From assembly GCA_963769745.1 (NCBI GenBank), contig CAVYNB010000017.1:1-64000 (forward strand): DNA of 64,000 nucleotides. The letters run 5' to 3'. The stretch comes from JALORV01 sp963769745 (GTDB taxonomy: Bacteria; Pseudomonadota; Gammaproteobacteria; Burkholderiales; Burkholderiaceae_F). A program made the translations under genes and the position numbers. How positions within the stretch are numbered: position 1 is the stretch's first letter; each line of letters begins with the position of its first letter. Of the stretch, positions 25,808-34,156 are shown one piece after another. The notes beneath the pieces are model-generated. The model was given only the letters and a program-made list of their open reading frames with translations. It ran no database searches and was not told the origin of the DNA.

Positions 25808-26298
25808 TGGACGCGCTGAAACAGTTCTGGGCCGAACGCGCTCCCCGCGAGCGCGCCATCCTTGGCTTTGGCGTCAGCGTGGTGCTGATCGCGGTGCTGT
25901 ACCTCATGCTGATCGAACCGGCCTGGACCGGCATCGGCCGCCTCGAACGCTCGCTGCCGCAGCAACGATCGCTGGCAGCCGAACTCGACGCGCTGCTCGG
26001 TGAAGTCAGGGGCCTCAAGTCGCAGCCGCAGGTGGCGACCGTTTCTCCATCCGAAGTCCGCGGCGCCATCGAGACATCGCTGACGCGCGCCGGCATGAAG
26101 GCAACGCGCATCGTCCCGTTGTCCGACGGCGATATCCAGCTGACCTTTGCCAACGTTCCCTACGGAACCTGGGCCGCGTGGCTCGCAGGAATCGAGCGTG
26201 AACTCGGAGCTCGCACGACATCGGTCGTCATCACCGGCAAGGACGCCACGCCCGGCAATGTCGATGCCGAACTTGCGCTGCGCCTGGCGCGGAAATGA
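25807..26298 (+). CDS. gspM: Type II secretion system protein M
   Basis: A 163-aa inner-membrane protein partnering GspL. It has a short cytoplasmic start with RERAILGFGVSVVLIAVLYL as the membrane helix, then a coiled segment (RLERSLPQQRSLAAELDALL) and a ferredoxin-like domain. The one-base overlap with gspL suggests equimolar translation. Confidence 0.93.
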   Translation: MDALKQFWAERAPRERAILGFGVSVVLIAVLYLMLIEPAWTGIGRLERSLPQQRSLAAELDALLGEVRGLKSQPQVATVSPSEVRGAIETSLTRAGMKATRIVPLSDGDIQLTFANVPYGTWAAWLAGIERELGARTTSVVITGKDATPGNVDAELALRLARK

Positions 26299-26307
26299 AG
26301 CCTGGCG

Positions 26308-27087
26308 ATGCGAACCGCCCTGTACCTGCTGGCTGCGCTCGTCGTCCTGACGTTGACGATGCTCGTCATCGCGCCGGCCCAGTGGGCCGCCAGCTCGGTA
26401 CGGTCCGCCACCTCGGGTCGGGTCGATCTGGCCGAGGCGCGCGGAACGGTGTGGAACGGGTCGGCGGTTCTTGTGCTGGCCGCCGCGGCCGATGCCAGCG
26501 CGACGCGCGCGAGCTTGCCGGAGCGCCTGTCCTGGCAACTGAGCCCCTGGTCGCTGCTTGCTGGTCAGATCAACCTGACCATCGCGCACCCGTCGGCACT
26601 CACGCAGCCACTCAACATCCGTGCACCGCTCTTCGGCGGCACGACATTGCTCGGCGCCACAACGGTGCGATTGCCGGCATCCCTGCTGGTCGGCATTGGC
26701 GCTCCCTGGAACACGGTACGGCCGGGCGGCATCCTGACCCTGTCGTGGGACCGGTTGCAGATCGAGCCGGGTCGCATTCAAGGCAAGTTGTCGGCCGAGT
26801 GGCAGTACGCGTCGAGCGCACTGACGCCGGTGTCGCCGATGGGCCATTACCGCCTGCAGACCAACGGCATCTGGCCCGGAACTCAGCTGGAATTACTAAC
26901 CATTTCGGGTCCCCTCGAGCTGAGGGGGAGTGGCACAATCCCGGAGGGTGGGCGCTTACGCTTTACCGGCCGCGCACAGGCCTTGGCGGGCACCGATCCG
27001 GGTGTGAAGGCACAACTGACGGGTCTCATCTCGCTGCTGGGGCGGCGCGATGGCGATGGGGCCCTCCTGAACTTCGGCGGCGGGTGA
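26308..27087 (+). CDS. gspN: Type II secretion system protein N
   Basis: A 259-aa bitopic protein with an N-terminal helix (ALYLLAALVVLTLTMLVIAP) and a beta-rich periplasmic domain starting RGTVWNGSAVLVL, the family signature. GspN is an accessory component present in only some T2SS. It begins 9 nt after gspM and ends one base before the gspD start. Confidence 0.9.
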   Translation: MRTALYLLAALVVLTLTMLVIAPAQWAASSVRSATSGRVDLAEARGTVWNGSAVLVLAAAADASATRASLPERLSWQLSPWSLLAGQINLTIAHPSALTQPLNIRAPLFGGTTLLGATTVRLPASLLVGIGAPWNTVRPGGILTLSWDRLQIEPGRIQGKLSAEWQYASSALTPVSPMGHYRLQTNGIWPGTQLELLTISGPLELRGSGTIPEGGRLRFTGRAQALAGTDPGVKAQLTGLISLLGRRDGDGALLNFGGG

Positions 27088-27088
27088 C

Positions 27089-29560
27089 ATGACGAGCGGG
27101 CGCACAACAAAACGCGCAGGGAGGGACTCACTGTCCTCGCTGTCCCGCCTGATTGCGCTGGCCTGTGCCGTCACGATCGCGCTACCTCCCTCGATTCCGG
27201 TCGCGTTCGCGCAGACCAAAGCCCCGGCGAAGGGCAAGGCCGCCACCACCGGCGCGGCCGCGGCCGCGGCCGACAGCGTGATGCTGAACTTCGTCAATGC
27301 CGACATCGATGCCGTGGTGCGGGCCATCGGCCAGTACACCGAACGCACCTTTGTCATCGATCCGCGCGTCAAGGGCACCCTGTCGCTGGTGACCGAGCGG
27401 CCCGTGAGCAAGCAGCAGGCGTTCGAGCAGTTGCTGTCGGCGCTGCGACTGCAGGGCTTCACGATCGTGCAGACCGGCAACGTGATGCGCGTGGTGCCGG
27501 AAGCCGACGCCAAGCTCCAGGGCGGCACCGTCGTTGCGCCTCGCACCCAGAATCCAGGCGGTGACCAGCTCGTCACCCAGGTGTTCCGCCTCCAGTACGA
27601 GTCAGCCACCGCGATGGTCCCGATCCTGCGGCCACTGATTGCGCCGAACAACACGATCTCGGCCTACCCGCAGAACAACACGCTGGTCATCACCGACTAC
27701 GCCGAGAACCTGCGCCGCATCCAGCGCATCATCGAATCGATCGACACGCCGGCCACGTCCGACCTGGAGATGATCCCGGTGAAGTTCGGCCTGGCGATGG
27801 AGATCGCCACGGTCGTCAACCGCGTGCTCGACGAAGGCGCGCGCGCGGCCGGCCAGGCGGTCGATGCCGGTCAGCGCGTGTCGATCCTGGCCGAGCCGCG
27901 TACCAACACGCTGATCGTCCGTGCTCCCAGCCAGGCGCGGCTCACGCTGGCGAAGAACCTGATCGCGCAGCTCGACCGTCCGGCCTCGACGCCGGGCAAC
28001 ATCAATGTCGTGTACCTGCGCAATGCCGAGGCCACGCGCCTCGCGCCGCTGCTGCGGGCCATCATCGGCTCGGATCCGTCCTATGTCCCGCAGACCGGGA
28101 GCTCGGGCGGGCTGTCGCAGCAGAGTTCGACATCGGGAGCACCGGGCCAACCGGGTGGCGCGCCCGGCGGCGGCATGACTGCAGGCAGCACCGCTTCGGT
28201 CGCTAGCCCGGGCGGCGGCGGAGGGAGCGGTGCGCTGGCCGGTCTGATTCAGGCCGATGCCGCAACCAACTCGCTGATCATCACGGCCCCCGAACCGCTT
28301 TACCGCAACATCCGCGCGATCATCGACAAGCTCGACGTGCGCCGCGCGCAGGTCGTCATCGAATCGCTGATCGTCGAGATGACCGCCGACAAGGCGGCCG
28401 AGTTCGGCATCCAGTGGCAGGCACTGGGCGCACTCGAGAACAACGACACCGGCGTGATCGCCGGGACGAACTTCGGCGGCGGCGGCACCAACATCATCGG
28501 CGGCGCCCAGAACATCGGTTCCCTCGGCCAGGGCCTCAACCTCGGCGTCGTGCGCGGCAAGATCACGATTCCCGGCATCGGCGAAGTCATCAACCTCGCC
28601 TTCCTGGCGCGGGCACTGCAGACCACGGCCGACGCCAACATCCTGTCGACACCAACGATCCAGACGCTCGACAACGAGGAAGCCAAGTTCCTGGTGGGCC
28701 AGAACATCCCGCTGATCACCGGCTCCTACGCCGCCGCCGGAGGCACCACGGCCGCCGGCGTCAATCCGTTCCAGACCTTCGAACGGCGCGACATCGGCCT
28801 GCAGTTGCGCGTGAAGCCGCAGATCACCGAGGGCGGCGTCGTACGGCTGGCGATCTACCAGGAGCTGTCGTCGATCCAGAACACGCTGACGGCCGCGCAG
28901 GGCGGGATCATCACCAACAAGCGCAGCTTCGAGTCGACCGTGCTGGTCGAGGACGGCAACATCGTCGTGCTCGGCGGTCTGATCGAGGACCGGACCGACA
29001 ACAGCCGCAGTTCACTGCCGATACTCGGCAGCATCCCGGGGCTGGGCTACCTCTTCAGCTACGAGAACCGCAGCCGCAAGAAGACCAATCTCTTCGTGTT
29101 CCTGCGGCCCTACGTCGTACGCGACGAGGGGACTTCGTCGGCGCTCGCACTGGACCGCTATGCCTATATCCGTGGCCAGGTGGCCGACAGCTCGATTCCG
29201 GACAACCTGATCTTCCGCGGCCTGCAGGGTAAGCAGTTGCCGGAGACGTTGCCGGTACCGCCCGCAATGCGTCGGGATCCGGACGCCAAGCCGCCGGTGA
29301 CGCCCCCTGCTCCGACCAGCAGTACACCGACGGATACCCCGGCCCCGATCGCCGCGGCGAGCGCGCCGGCACAAACGGCTCCTGCTGCAGCACCGTCGAC
29401 AGCAGCGGTTGCGCCGGAATCCCCGCCTGCAGCGTCGACTTCAGCGCCCGCGCGACTCCCATGGCAGCACGGACGGAACCGGCGCCGACGACCCGCTCCC
29501 ACGCCCGCTGCACCAATGGCCTCGGACCGACTCCGGCACCGTCGCCATCAATCACGGTGA
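27089..29560 (+). CDS. gspD: Type II secretion system secretin GspD; 3' end frame-disrupted
   Basis: The outer-membrane channel. A signal peptide (about residues 1-42) is followed by N0 (MLNFVNADIDAVVRAIGQYT), N1-N3 repeats, a Gly/Ser-rich N3 insertion (about 345-375) and the secretin domain with VPIITGS-like VGQNIPLITGSYAAAGG and VLGGLIEDRTDNSRSSLPIL. The recognisable secretin ends near residue 700 (FVFLRPYVVRDEG). A Pro/Ala-rich tail follows. In this frame the tail turns basic (RNRRRRPAP) and stops at 29560, but Pro/Ala-rich coding continues in the other two frames and returns to the gspD frame in a SPOR domain ending at 30211. The true protein is probably about 1040 aa. Confidence 0.93.
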   Translation: MTSGRTTKRAGRDSLSSLSRLIALACAVTIALPPSIPVAFAQTKAPAKGKAATTGAAAAAADSVMLNFVNADIDAVVRAIGQYTERTFVIDPRVKGTLSLVTERPVSKQQAFEQLLSALRLQGFTIVQTGNVMRVVPEADAKLQGGTVVAPRTQNPGGDQLVTQVFRLQYESATAMVPILRPLIAPNNTISAYPQNNTLVITDYAENLRRIQRIIESIDTPATSDLEMIPVKFGLAMEIATVVNRVLDEGARAAGQAVDAGQRVSILAEPRTNTLIVRAPSQARLTLAKNLIAQLDRPASTPGNINVVYLRNAEATRLAPLLRAIIGSDPSYVPQTGSSGGLSQQSSTSGAPGQPGGAPGGGMTAGSTASVASPGGGGGSGALAGLIQADAATNSLIITAPEPLYRNIRAIIDKLDVRRAQVVIESLIVEMTADKAAEFGIQWQALGALENNDTGVIAGTNFGGGGTNIIGGAQNIGSLGQGLNLGVVRGKITIPGIGEVINLAFLARALQTTADANILSTPTIQTLDNEEAKFLVGQNIPLITGSYAAAGGTTAAGVNPFQTFERRDIGLQLRVKPQITEGGVVRLAIYQELSSIQNTLTAAQGGIITNKRSFESTVLVEDGNIVVLGGLIEDRTDNSRSSLPILGSIPGLGYLFSYENRSRKKTNLFVFLRPYVVRDEGTSSALALDRYAYIRGQVADSSIPDNLIFRGLQGKQLPETLPVPPAMRRDPDAKPPVTPPAPTSSTPTDTPAPIAAASAPAQTAPAAAPSTAAVAPESPPAASTSAPARLPWQHGRNRRRRPAPTPAAPMASDRLRHRRHQSR

Positions 29561-29995
29561 CCGAAGCGCCAGCGGCGTCGCCACGACGGCGCCGACGCCA
29601 ACAGCAACGCCGGTCGCCGCACCCACCGTGTCGGCGCCCCCGACTGAAGTACCGACCTCTGCACCGGCGCAGCGCGCCGAGGCACCGCCCGCCGTCGTGC
29701 CGACGCCCGCCAAAGAACCTCCAGCTGCGCCCGCGCCAGCTGTGGCCGAGCAAGTACGCCCGGTGCCTGCGCCCGTCGCGGTGACCGAACCGACCGTCGC
29801 GCCAAGGCCATCGTCCGCACAAAGCACCACGTCGGCGCCGAGCACGACCACCACGGCGAGTGTCACAGCACCGCCGCCCGCTCCAATTGCCGCACGGTCT
29901 CGCCTCCTGCGACGGCGCCGGCCGCCACGGTCGCTGCTCCCAGCGGCGCGTTCGCAGCGACTCAGAGCAGCCCGGCCGCTCCGGCGAGCAACCTG
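29561..29995 (+). other. Pro/Ala-rich coding stretch with several frame slips
   Basis: All three frames carry pieces of one low-complexity Pro/Ala/Thr-rich coding region. Frame 1 reads GPTPAPSPSITVTEAPAAS (29527-29580). Frame 3 reads VATTAPTPTATPVAAPTV and onward to about 29895. The gspD frame resumes as TVSPPATAPAATVAAPSGAF. Three single-base losses (about 29455, 29570 and 29895) would join gspD to the SPOR domain in one frame. The alternative is genuine decay of a linker. Confidence 0.5.
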
Positions 29996-30211
29996 GTGCA
30001 GGTGGCCGCGGTGACGGAGGTCAGTCGCGGCCGCGAACTGCAGCGCCAGCTGCGCGCCGCCGGCTTCGATGCCTACTGGGAAAGCGTCAGGTCCAAGAAG
30101 GGCGAAGTCGTGCGCGTGCGCGTGTCCGTCGACAACGCTACTCAGTCCATGGCAGAGACCATCGCGCGCCTGAAGGCGATGGGGTTCGATCCCATCATCG
30201 TCACGCCCTGA
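29996..30211 (+). CDS. SPOR domain, probably the C-terminus of gspD
   Basis: The 71-aa frame starting at GTG 29996 is almost exactly one SPOR domain: VQVAAVTEVSRGRELQRQL, LRAAGFDAYWESV, VVRVRVSVDN and AETIARLKAMGFDPIIV. SPOR domains bind septal peptidoglycan lacking stem peptides. The GTG lies inside the first strand of the domain and has no Shine-Dalgarno, so an independent short protein is unlikely. The frame is the same as gspD. The stop is 22 nt before gspE. Alternatively it is the end of a separate gene whose start has been lost. Confidence 0.6.
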   Translation: MQVAAVTEVSRGRELQRQLRAAGFDAYWESVRSKKGEVVRVRVSVDNATQSMAETIARLKAMGFDPIIVTP

Positions 30212-30233
30212 GCCCGGCTGCAGGAAAGCCGTC

Positions 30234-31667
30234 ATGACGCCCGCCAGCCGTTTCGTGCCGTACTCCTACGCACGGGACAACGCGATCCTGCTGGTGCCGA
30301 AGAGCGAGCGCGACGCCGAAGTCTGGATTTCGGACGCCACGCCTCTCGCCGCGCTGAACGAAGTGATGCGCGTGTTCCCTGGCAAGGTCAAACCGATCGT
30401 CGTCGAGCCGACCAAGCTCACCGAAGCGATCTCGCAGACCTACGGCGACCAGAGCGGCTCGGCGCAGCAGATCGTCGGTGACATCGAGGGTGAGTTCGAC
30501 ATCACCCGGATGATGCAGGAGGTCCCGGACGTCGAGGACCTGCTCGAGACCGAGGACGACGCGCCGATCATCCGCATGATCAACGCGCTGCTGACACAGG
30601 CGGCGCGTGACGGCGCCAGCGATATCCACATCGAGCCGTTCGAGTCGTATTCGCTGGTGCGCTTCCGCGTCGACGGCACGCTGCGCGACGTCGTGCGGCC
30701 GAAGCGCGCACTGCACGCGGCGCTGGTGTCGCGCATCAAGATCATGGCGGCGCTCGACATCGCCGAGAAGCGCCTGCCGCAGGACGGCCGCATCACCTTG
30801 CGTGTCGGCGGGCGCCCGGTCGATGTTCGGGTGTCCACATTGCCCACCGGCCATGGCGAACGCGCCGTGCTGCGTCTGCTGGAAAAGGACCTGTCCAAGC
30901 TCGAGCTGACCAACCTCGGCATGGCCAAGGGCGCACTCGATCGCTTCGATACGCTGATCCACCAGCCGCACGGCATCATCCTGGTGACCGGGCCGACCGG
31001 CTCGGGCAAGTCGACGACGCTGTATGCGGCGATCCGGCGGCTCGACAAGAACACGACCAACATCATGACGGTCGAGGACCCGATCGAGTACGACATCGAG
31101 GGCATCGGCCAGACGCAGGTCAACCCGAAGATCGACATGACCTTCGCCAAGGCGCTGCGCGCGATCCTGCGCCAGGACCCCGACGTCGTGATGATCGGCG
31201 AGATCCGCGATCTCGAGACCGCGCAGATCGCGGTGCAGGCCTCGCTGACCGGTCACCTGGTGCTGGCCACGCTGCACACCAACGACGCCGCGAGTGCCGT
31301 GGCGCGCCTGATCGACATGGGCATCGAGCCGTTCCTGCTGTCGTCGTCGCTGCTCGGCGTGATGGGCCAGCGCCTGGTGCGCAAGCTCTGCCCGAAGTGC
31401 CGCGTGCAGGACAGCCCGACCTCGCCATGGCGCGCGGTCGGCTGCGAGAACTGCGGCAACACCGGCTATGTCGGCCGCACGGGCATCTACGAACTGCTGA
31501 CGGTGGACGACGAGATGCGGATGCTGGTCCACCAGGGCGCCAACGACACCGATATCCGCCGCGTCGCCGAAAAGGGCGGCATGGTCAACATGCGGGCCGA
31601 TGCGCAGCGCTGGGTCGTCTCCGGGGTGACTTCGCAGGAAGAAGCGCTGCGAGTCACGCGCGAGTGA
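30234..31667 (+). CDS. gspE: Type II secretion system ATPase
   Basis: The hexameric cytoplasmic ATPase that drives pseudopilus assembly, 477 aa. It has Walker A GPTGSGKST near residue 258, an Asp box (TVEDPIEYDIEG), Walker B-like DPDVVMIGEIRDLETA and a His box (GHLVLATLHTNDA). A compact zinc module CPKC...CENC (about 387-406) follows, with a shorter spacing than in many GspE proteins. The N1E domain that binds GspL is at residues 1-90. An AGGAAA ribosome binding site precedes the ATG. Confidence 0.97.
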   Translation: MTPASRFVPYSYARDNAILLVPKSERDAEVWISDATPLAALNEVMRVFPGKVKPIVVEPTKLTEAISQTYGDQSGSAQQIVGDIEGEFDITRMMQEVPDVEDLLETEDDAPIIRMINALLTQAARDGASDIHIEPFESYSLVRFRVDGTLRDVVRPKRALHAALVSRIKIMAALDIAEKRLPQDGRITLRVGGRPVDVRVSTLPTGHGERAVLRLLEKDLSKLELTNLGMAKGALDRFDTLIHQPHGIILVTGPTGSGKSTTLYAAIRRLDKNTTNIMTVEDPIEYDIEGIGQTQVNPKIDMTFAKALRAILRQDPDVVMIGEIRDLETAQIAVQASLTGHLVLATLHTNDAASAVARLIDMGIEPFLLSSSLLGVMGQRLVRKLCPKCRVQDSPTSPWRAVGCENCGNTGYVGRTGIYELLTVDDEMRMLVHQGANDTDIRRVAEKGGMVNMRADAQRWVVSGVTSQEEALRVTRE

Positions 31668-31720
31668 CGGCACAACCCGTTGGGGCATTCAGAGTGACGG
31701 CGCCCCCCTGCCTTTGTGTT

Positions 31721-31799
31721 CACGTCGGGCGCCCGGCCGCTCCGAAGCCCGACGTGCAAATCAACTCGCGACGAGTGCACGTGCGACCCGCAGGGTCGC
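31721..31799 (+). other. Two stem-loops in the gspE-gspF spacer
   Basis: A perfect 10-bp inverted repeat CACGTCGGGC/GCCCGACGTG (31721-31730 and 31747-31756, 16-nt loop) is followed by GCGACCC/GGGTCGC with a 3-nt loop (31783-31799), ending 19 nt before the gspF start. The 151-nt gap is the longest on the plus-strand part of the operon (gspG to gspF) and has no T-tract. A role in differential expression or processing is possible. Confidence 0.5.
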
Positions 31800-31818
31800 G
31801 TACACGAGGAGCGCATTA

Positions 31819-33066
31819 GTGGCTGCTTTCAGATTTGCGGCTGCGGACATCTCCGGCAAGGAACAGACCGGCGTACTCGAGGCTGACAGTGCCCGGGTGG
31901 CCCGGCAGCTGCTGCGCGGGCGCGGACTGATACCGCTCACCGTTGAACCGGTCTACGGCGAGGCTGCCAGCGGGACCGGCATGGCGATCCGCCTCGGCCG
32001 TCGCCTGTCGCAGACGGAACTCGCCGTCATCACCCGCCAGCTGGCTTCGCTGATGGGCGCCCAGCTGCCGGTCGCCGATGCGCTGACCGTGATGGTCGAG
32101 CAGAGCGAGAAACAGCAGGTGCGCGAGCTGATGGCGTCGATACGGACCGACGTCCTGTCGGGTACGTCGATGTCGAAGGCACTGGCGCGGCACCCGCGTC
32201 AGTTCCCGGAGATCTACCGCGCGCTGATCGCGGCAGGCGAGGAGTCGGGCAAGCTCGGCTCGGTTCTCGGCAGCCTGGCCGACTACATCGAAGAACGCGC
32301 GCGGCTGCAGCAGAAGATCACGCTCGCGTTCGTCTACCCGGCCATCGTGACTCTGGTCGCGCTGCTGGTCGTCGTGGGCCTGCTCACCTATGTCGTGCCG
32401 CAGGTTGTGCAGGTGTTTGCCAACACCAAGCAGCAGCTGCCGTTCCTGACCACGGCCCTGATCGCAGTGTCGGACTTCGTCCGCAACTATGGCTGGATCG
32501 TCGTCGTCGCCCTGGTGCTTGCGGCGTTCTTCTGGGAGCGATCGCTGCGCGTGCCGGCGGTACGGATGCGCTGGCACCAGCGCATCCTGACGATGCCCGT
32601 TTTCGGCGTGCTGTCGCGCACGATCAACACGGCGCGCTTCTCGTCGACGCTGGCGATCCTGGTCGGGTCCGGCGTGCCGATGCTGCGCTCGCTGCAGGCC
32701 GCAGGCGAAACCGTGACGAACCTCGCGATGCGCACCCGCGTCATGGACGCGGTGCAACGCGTGCGCGAAGGTTTCTCGCTCGCCAAGGCGCTGCGTGCCG
32801 ATACCGACGAGGAAAAAAAGCCCGGCTACATCAAACTTTTCCCGCCCGTGCTGATCCACCTGATCGCCTCGGGCGAGGCCACCGGCAAGCTGCCCGAGAT
32901 GCTCACCCGCGCCGCGGACATTCATTCACGCGAAGCCGAGCGGCGGGCGCTGTTCTTCACCTCGCTGCTCGAGCCGATCCTGATCCTCGCGATGGGCGTG
33001 GTCGTCATGCTGATCGTGCTGGCCGTGCTGCTGCCGATCATCGAGATCAACACGCTGGTCAAGTAG
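31819..33066 (+). CDS. gspF: Type II secretion system inner-membrane protein F
   Basis: A 415-aa platform protein with two T2SSF repeats. The GTG at 31819 gives VAAFRFAAADISGKEQTGVL, matching the family start. A GAGGAG Shine-Dalgarno sits 7 nt upstream. The frame is open 35 codons further upstream, but that part crosses the two stem-loops. Membrane helices lie near residues 170-192, 220-240 and 380-405. LARHPRQFPEIYRALIAAGEESG is the repeat signature. It is the last gene of the T2SS run. Confidence 0.96.
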   Translation: MAAFRFAAADISGKEQTGVLEADSARVARQLLRGRGLIPLTVEPVYGEAASGTGMAIRLGRRLSQTELAVITRQLASLMGAQLPVADALTVMVEQSEKQQVRELMASIRTDVLSGTSMSKALARHPRQFPEIYRALIAAGEESGKLGSVLGSLADYIEERARLQQKITLAFVYPAIVTLVALLVVVGLLTYVVPQVVQVFANTKQQLPFLTTALIAVSDFVRNYGWIVVVALVLAAFFWERSLRVPAVRMRWHQRILTMPVFGVLSRTINTARFSSTLAILVGSGVPMLRSLQAAGETVTNLAMRTRVMDAVQRVREGFSLAKALRADTDEEKKPGYIKLFPPVLIHLIASGEATGKLPEMLTRAADIHSREAERRALFFTSLLEPILILAMGVVVMLIVLAVLLPIIEINTLVK

Positions 33067-33080
33067 GCGCCAATGAAACT

Positions 33081-33105
33081 GGCGGGCCGCGAGCCGCGGC
33101 CCGCC
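33081..33105. terminator. GC-rich hairpin between convergent gspF and dctP
   Basis: A perfect 11-bp all-GC stem (GGCGGGCCGCG with CGCGGCCCGCC) and a 3-nt loop fill most of the 46-nt convergent gap. Without a T-run it would be an imperfect bidirectional terminator or a roadblock. Confidence 0.55.
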
Positions 33106-33112
33106 GGAGCGC

Positions 33113-34114
33113 TTACTTCAGCGCCTGCAGCTTGTCGTAGGTGGCCTTGTCCCAGGTCGCGTCAGGCCCGTTGTGCATCTTCGCCACCGCGTTGCGGAAC
33201 GGCACGCGGTCGACCTTGACGACTTCCTTGCCGCGCTTGGCAAACTCGGCGCCCAGCTTGGCCTCGATCTCGATGATCTGGTTCGTCGCGCGCGCAGCCG
33301 CCTCACGAAACACCTCCTCGAAGATCTTCTTGTCGGCATCCGACAGCTTGGCCCAGGTCGGGGCACCGACGATGGTCAGCAGCGCGTCGGTGATGTGCCC
33401 GGTCAGCACGATGTACTTCTGCACTTCGTAGAACTTCTTCGCGTCGATCGTCGGCAGCGGATTCTCCTGCGCGTCGACGGTCCCATTTTGCAGCGCCAGA
33501 TACACCTCGGCGAAGGCAATCGGCGTGGGATTGGCCCCGACCGCGCGCGGGAACATCGTGTAGAGCGGCGCGTCGGGCACGCGGATCTTCAGCCCCTTCA
33601 TGTCCTCGGGCTTGTTGATCGCCTTGTTCGACGTGACCTGTCGCTCGCCGTAGTAGGTGATCGCAAGGACCTTGTTGCCGCCGCTCTTGCCGCGATAACC
33701 CTCGGCCAGTTCACCGAACAGCGGACTGGTCGAAAAAGCTTTCCAGTGATTGAAGTCGCGGAACATGTACGGCGCACCGCCGATCGCAATCGGCCCGTAC
33801 GCGCGCCCGGCGAACAACTGCCCCGTGTAGATGACGTCAACGGTGCCGAGCGTCAGGCCCTGGTTGATGTCGGTCTCCTTGCCGAGTGTCGAGGCAGGAA
33901 ACACCTCCATCGTGTAGCGGTTGCCGGTGCGCTTGGCGATTTCGCCCGCGGCCCAGACGGCGGCGGTGTGATACGGCTCAGTGACCTCGTACACGTGCGC
34001 GAACTTGAGCTTGGTCTGCGCGGATACTCCGCCCACCGCAAGCAAGGCCGCCGCAACACCCACGACCCAGCGGGCCGGACCGATACGAAACTGCGCGAAG
34101 ATGCTGTCCTTCAT
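33113..34114 (-). CDS. dctP: TRAP transporter solute-binding protein (DctP family)
   Basis: A 333-aa periplasmic receptor that captures an organic acid for the DctQM permease. A signal peptide (about residues 1-33, ending VSAQ) precedes KLKFAHVYEVTEPYHTAAVWAAGEIAKRTGNRYT. The conserved carboxylate-binding Arg region is GLKIRVPDAPLYT, and ALQNGTVDAQENPLPTI is the family motif. I chose the ATG at 34114 because GGAGGA lies 5 nt upstream. It is the last gene of the regulator-transporter-dehydratase run, while receptors usually come first. The ligand is probably a sugar acid, by context. Confidence 0.94.
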   Translation of the reverse strand: MKDSIFAQFRIGPARWVVGVAAALLAVGGVSAQTKLKFAHVYEVTEPYHTAAVWAAGEIAKRTGNRYTMEVFPASTLGKETDINQGLTLGTVDVIYTGQLFAGRAYGPIAIGGAPYMFRDFNHWKAFSTSPLFGELAEGYRGKSGGNKVLAITYYGERQVTSNKAINKPEDMKGLKIRVPDAPLYTMFPRAVGANPTPIAFAEVYLALQNGTVDAQENPLPTIDAKKFYEVQKYIVLTGHITDALLTIVGAPTWAKLSDADKKIFEEVFREAAARATNQIIEIEAKLGAEFAKRGKEVVKVDRVPFRNAVAKMHNGPDATWDKATYDKLQALK

Positions 34115-34156
34115 GTCTCCTCCTGGTTGAACTGCAAATTGCGTCATCAAGCGGCG

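Noticed and set aside
29561..29995. A variable-number tandem repeat or CRISPR-like array in the Pro/Ala-rich stretch.
   Set aside because: No unit of fixed length repeats. The similarity is only amino-acid composition.
31714..31818. Upstream extension of gspF by 35 codons.
   Set aside because: The extension crosses two hairpins and does not resemble GspF. The GTG at 31819 has a GAGGAG site and the family N-terminus.
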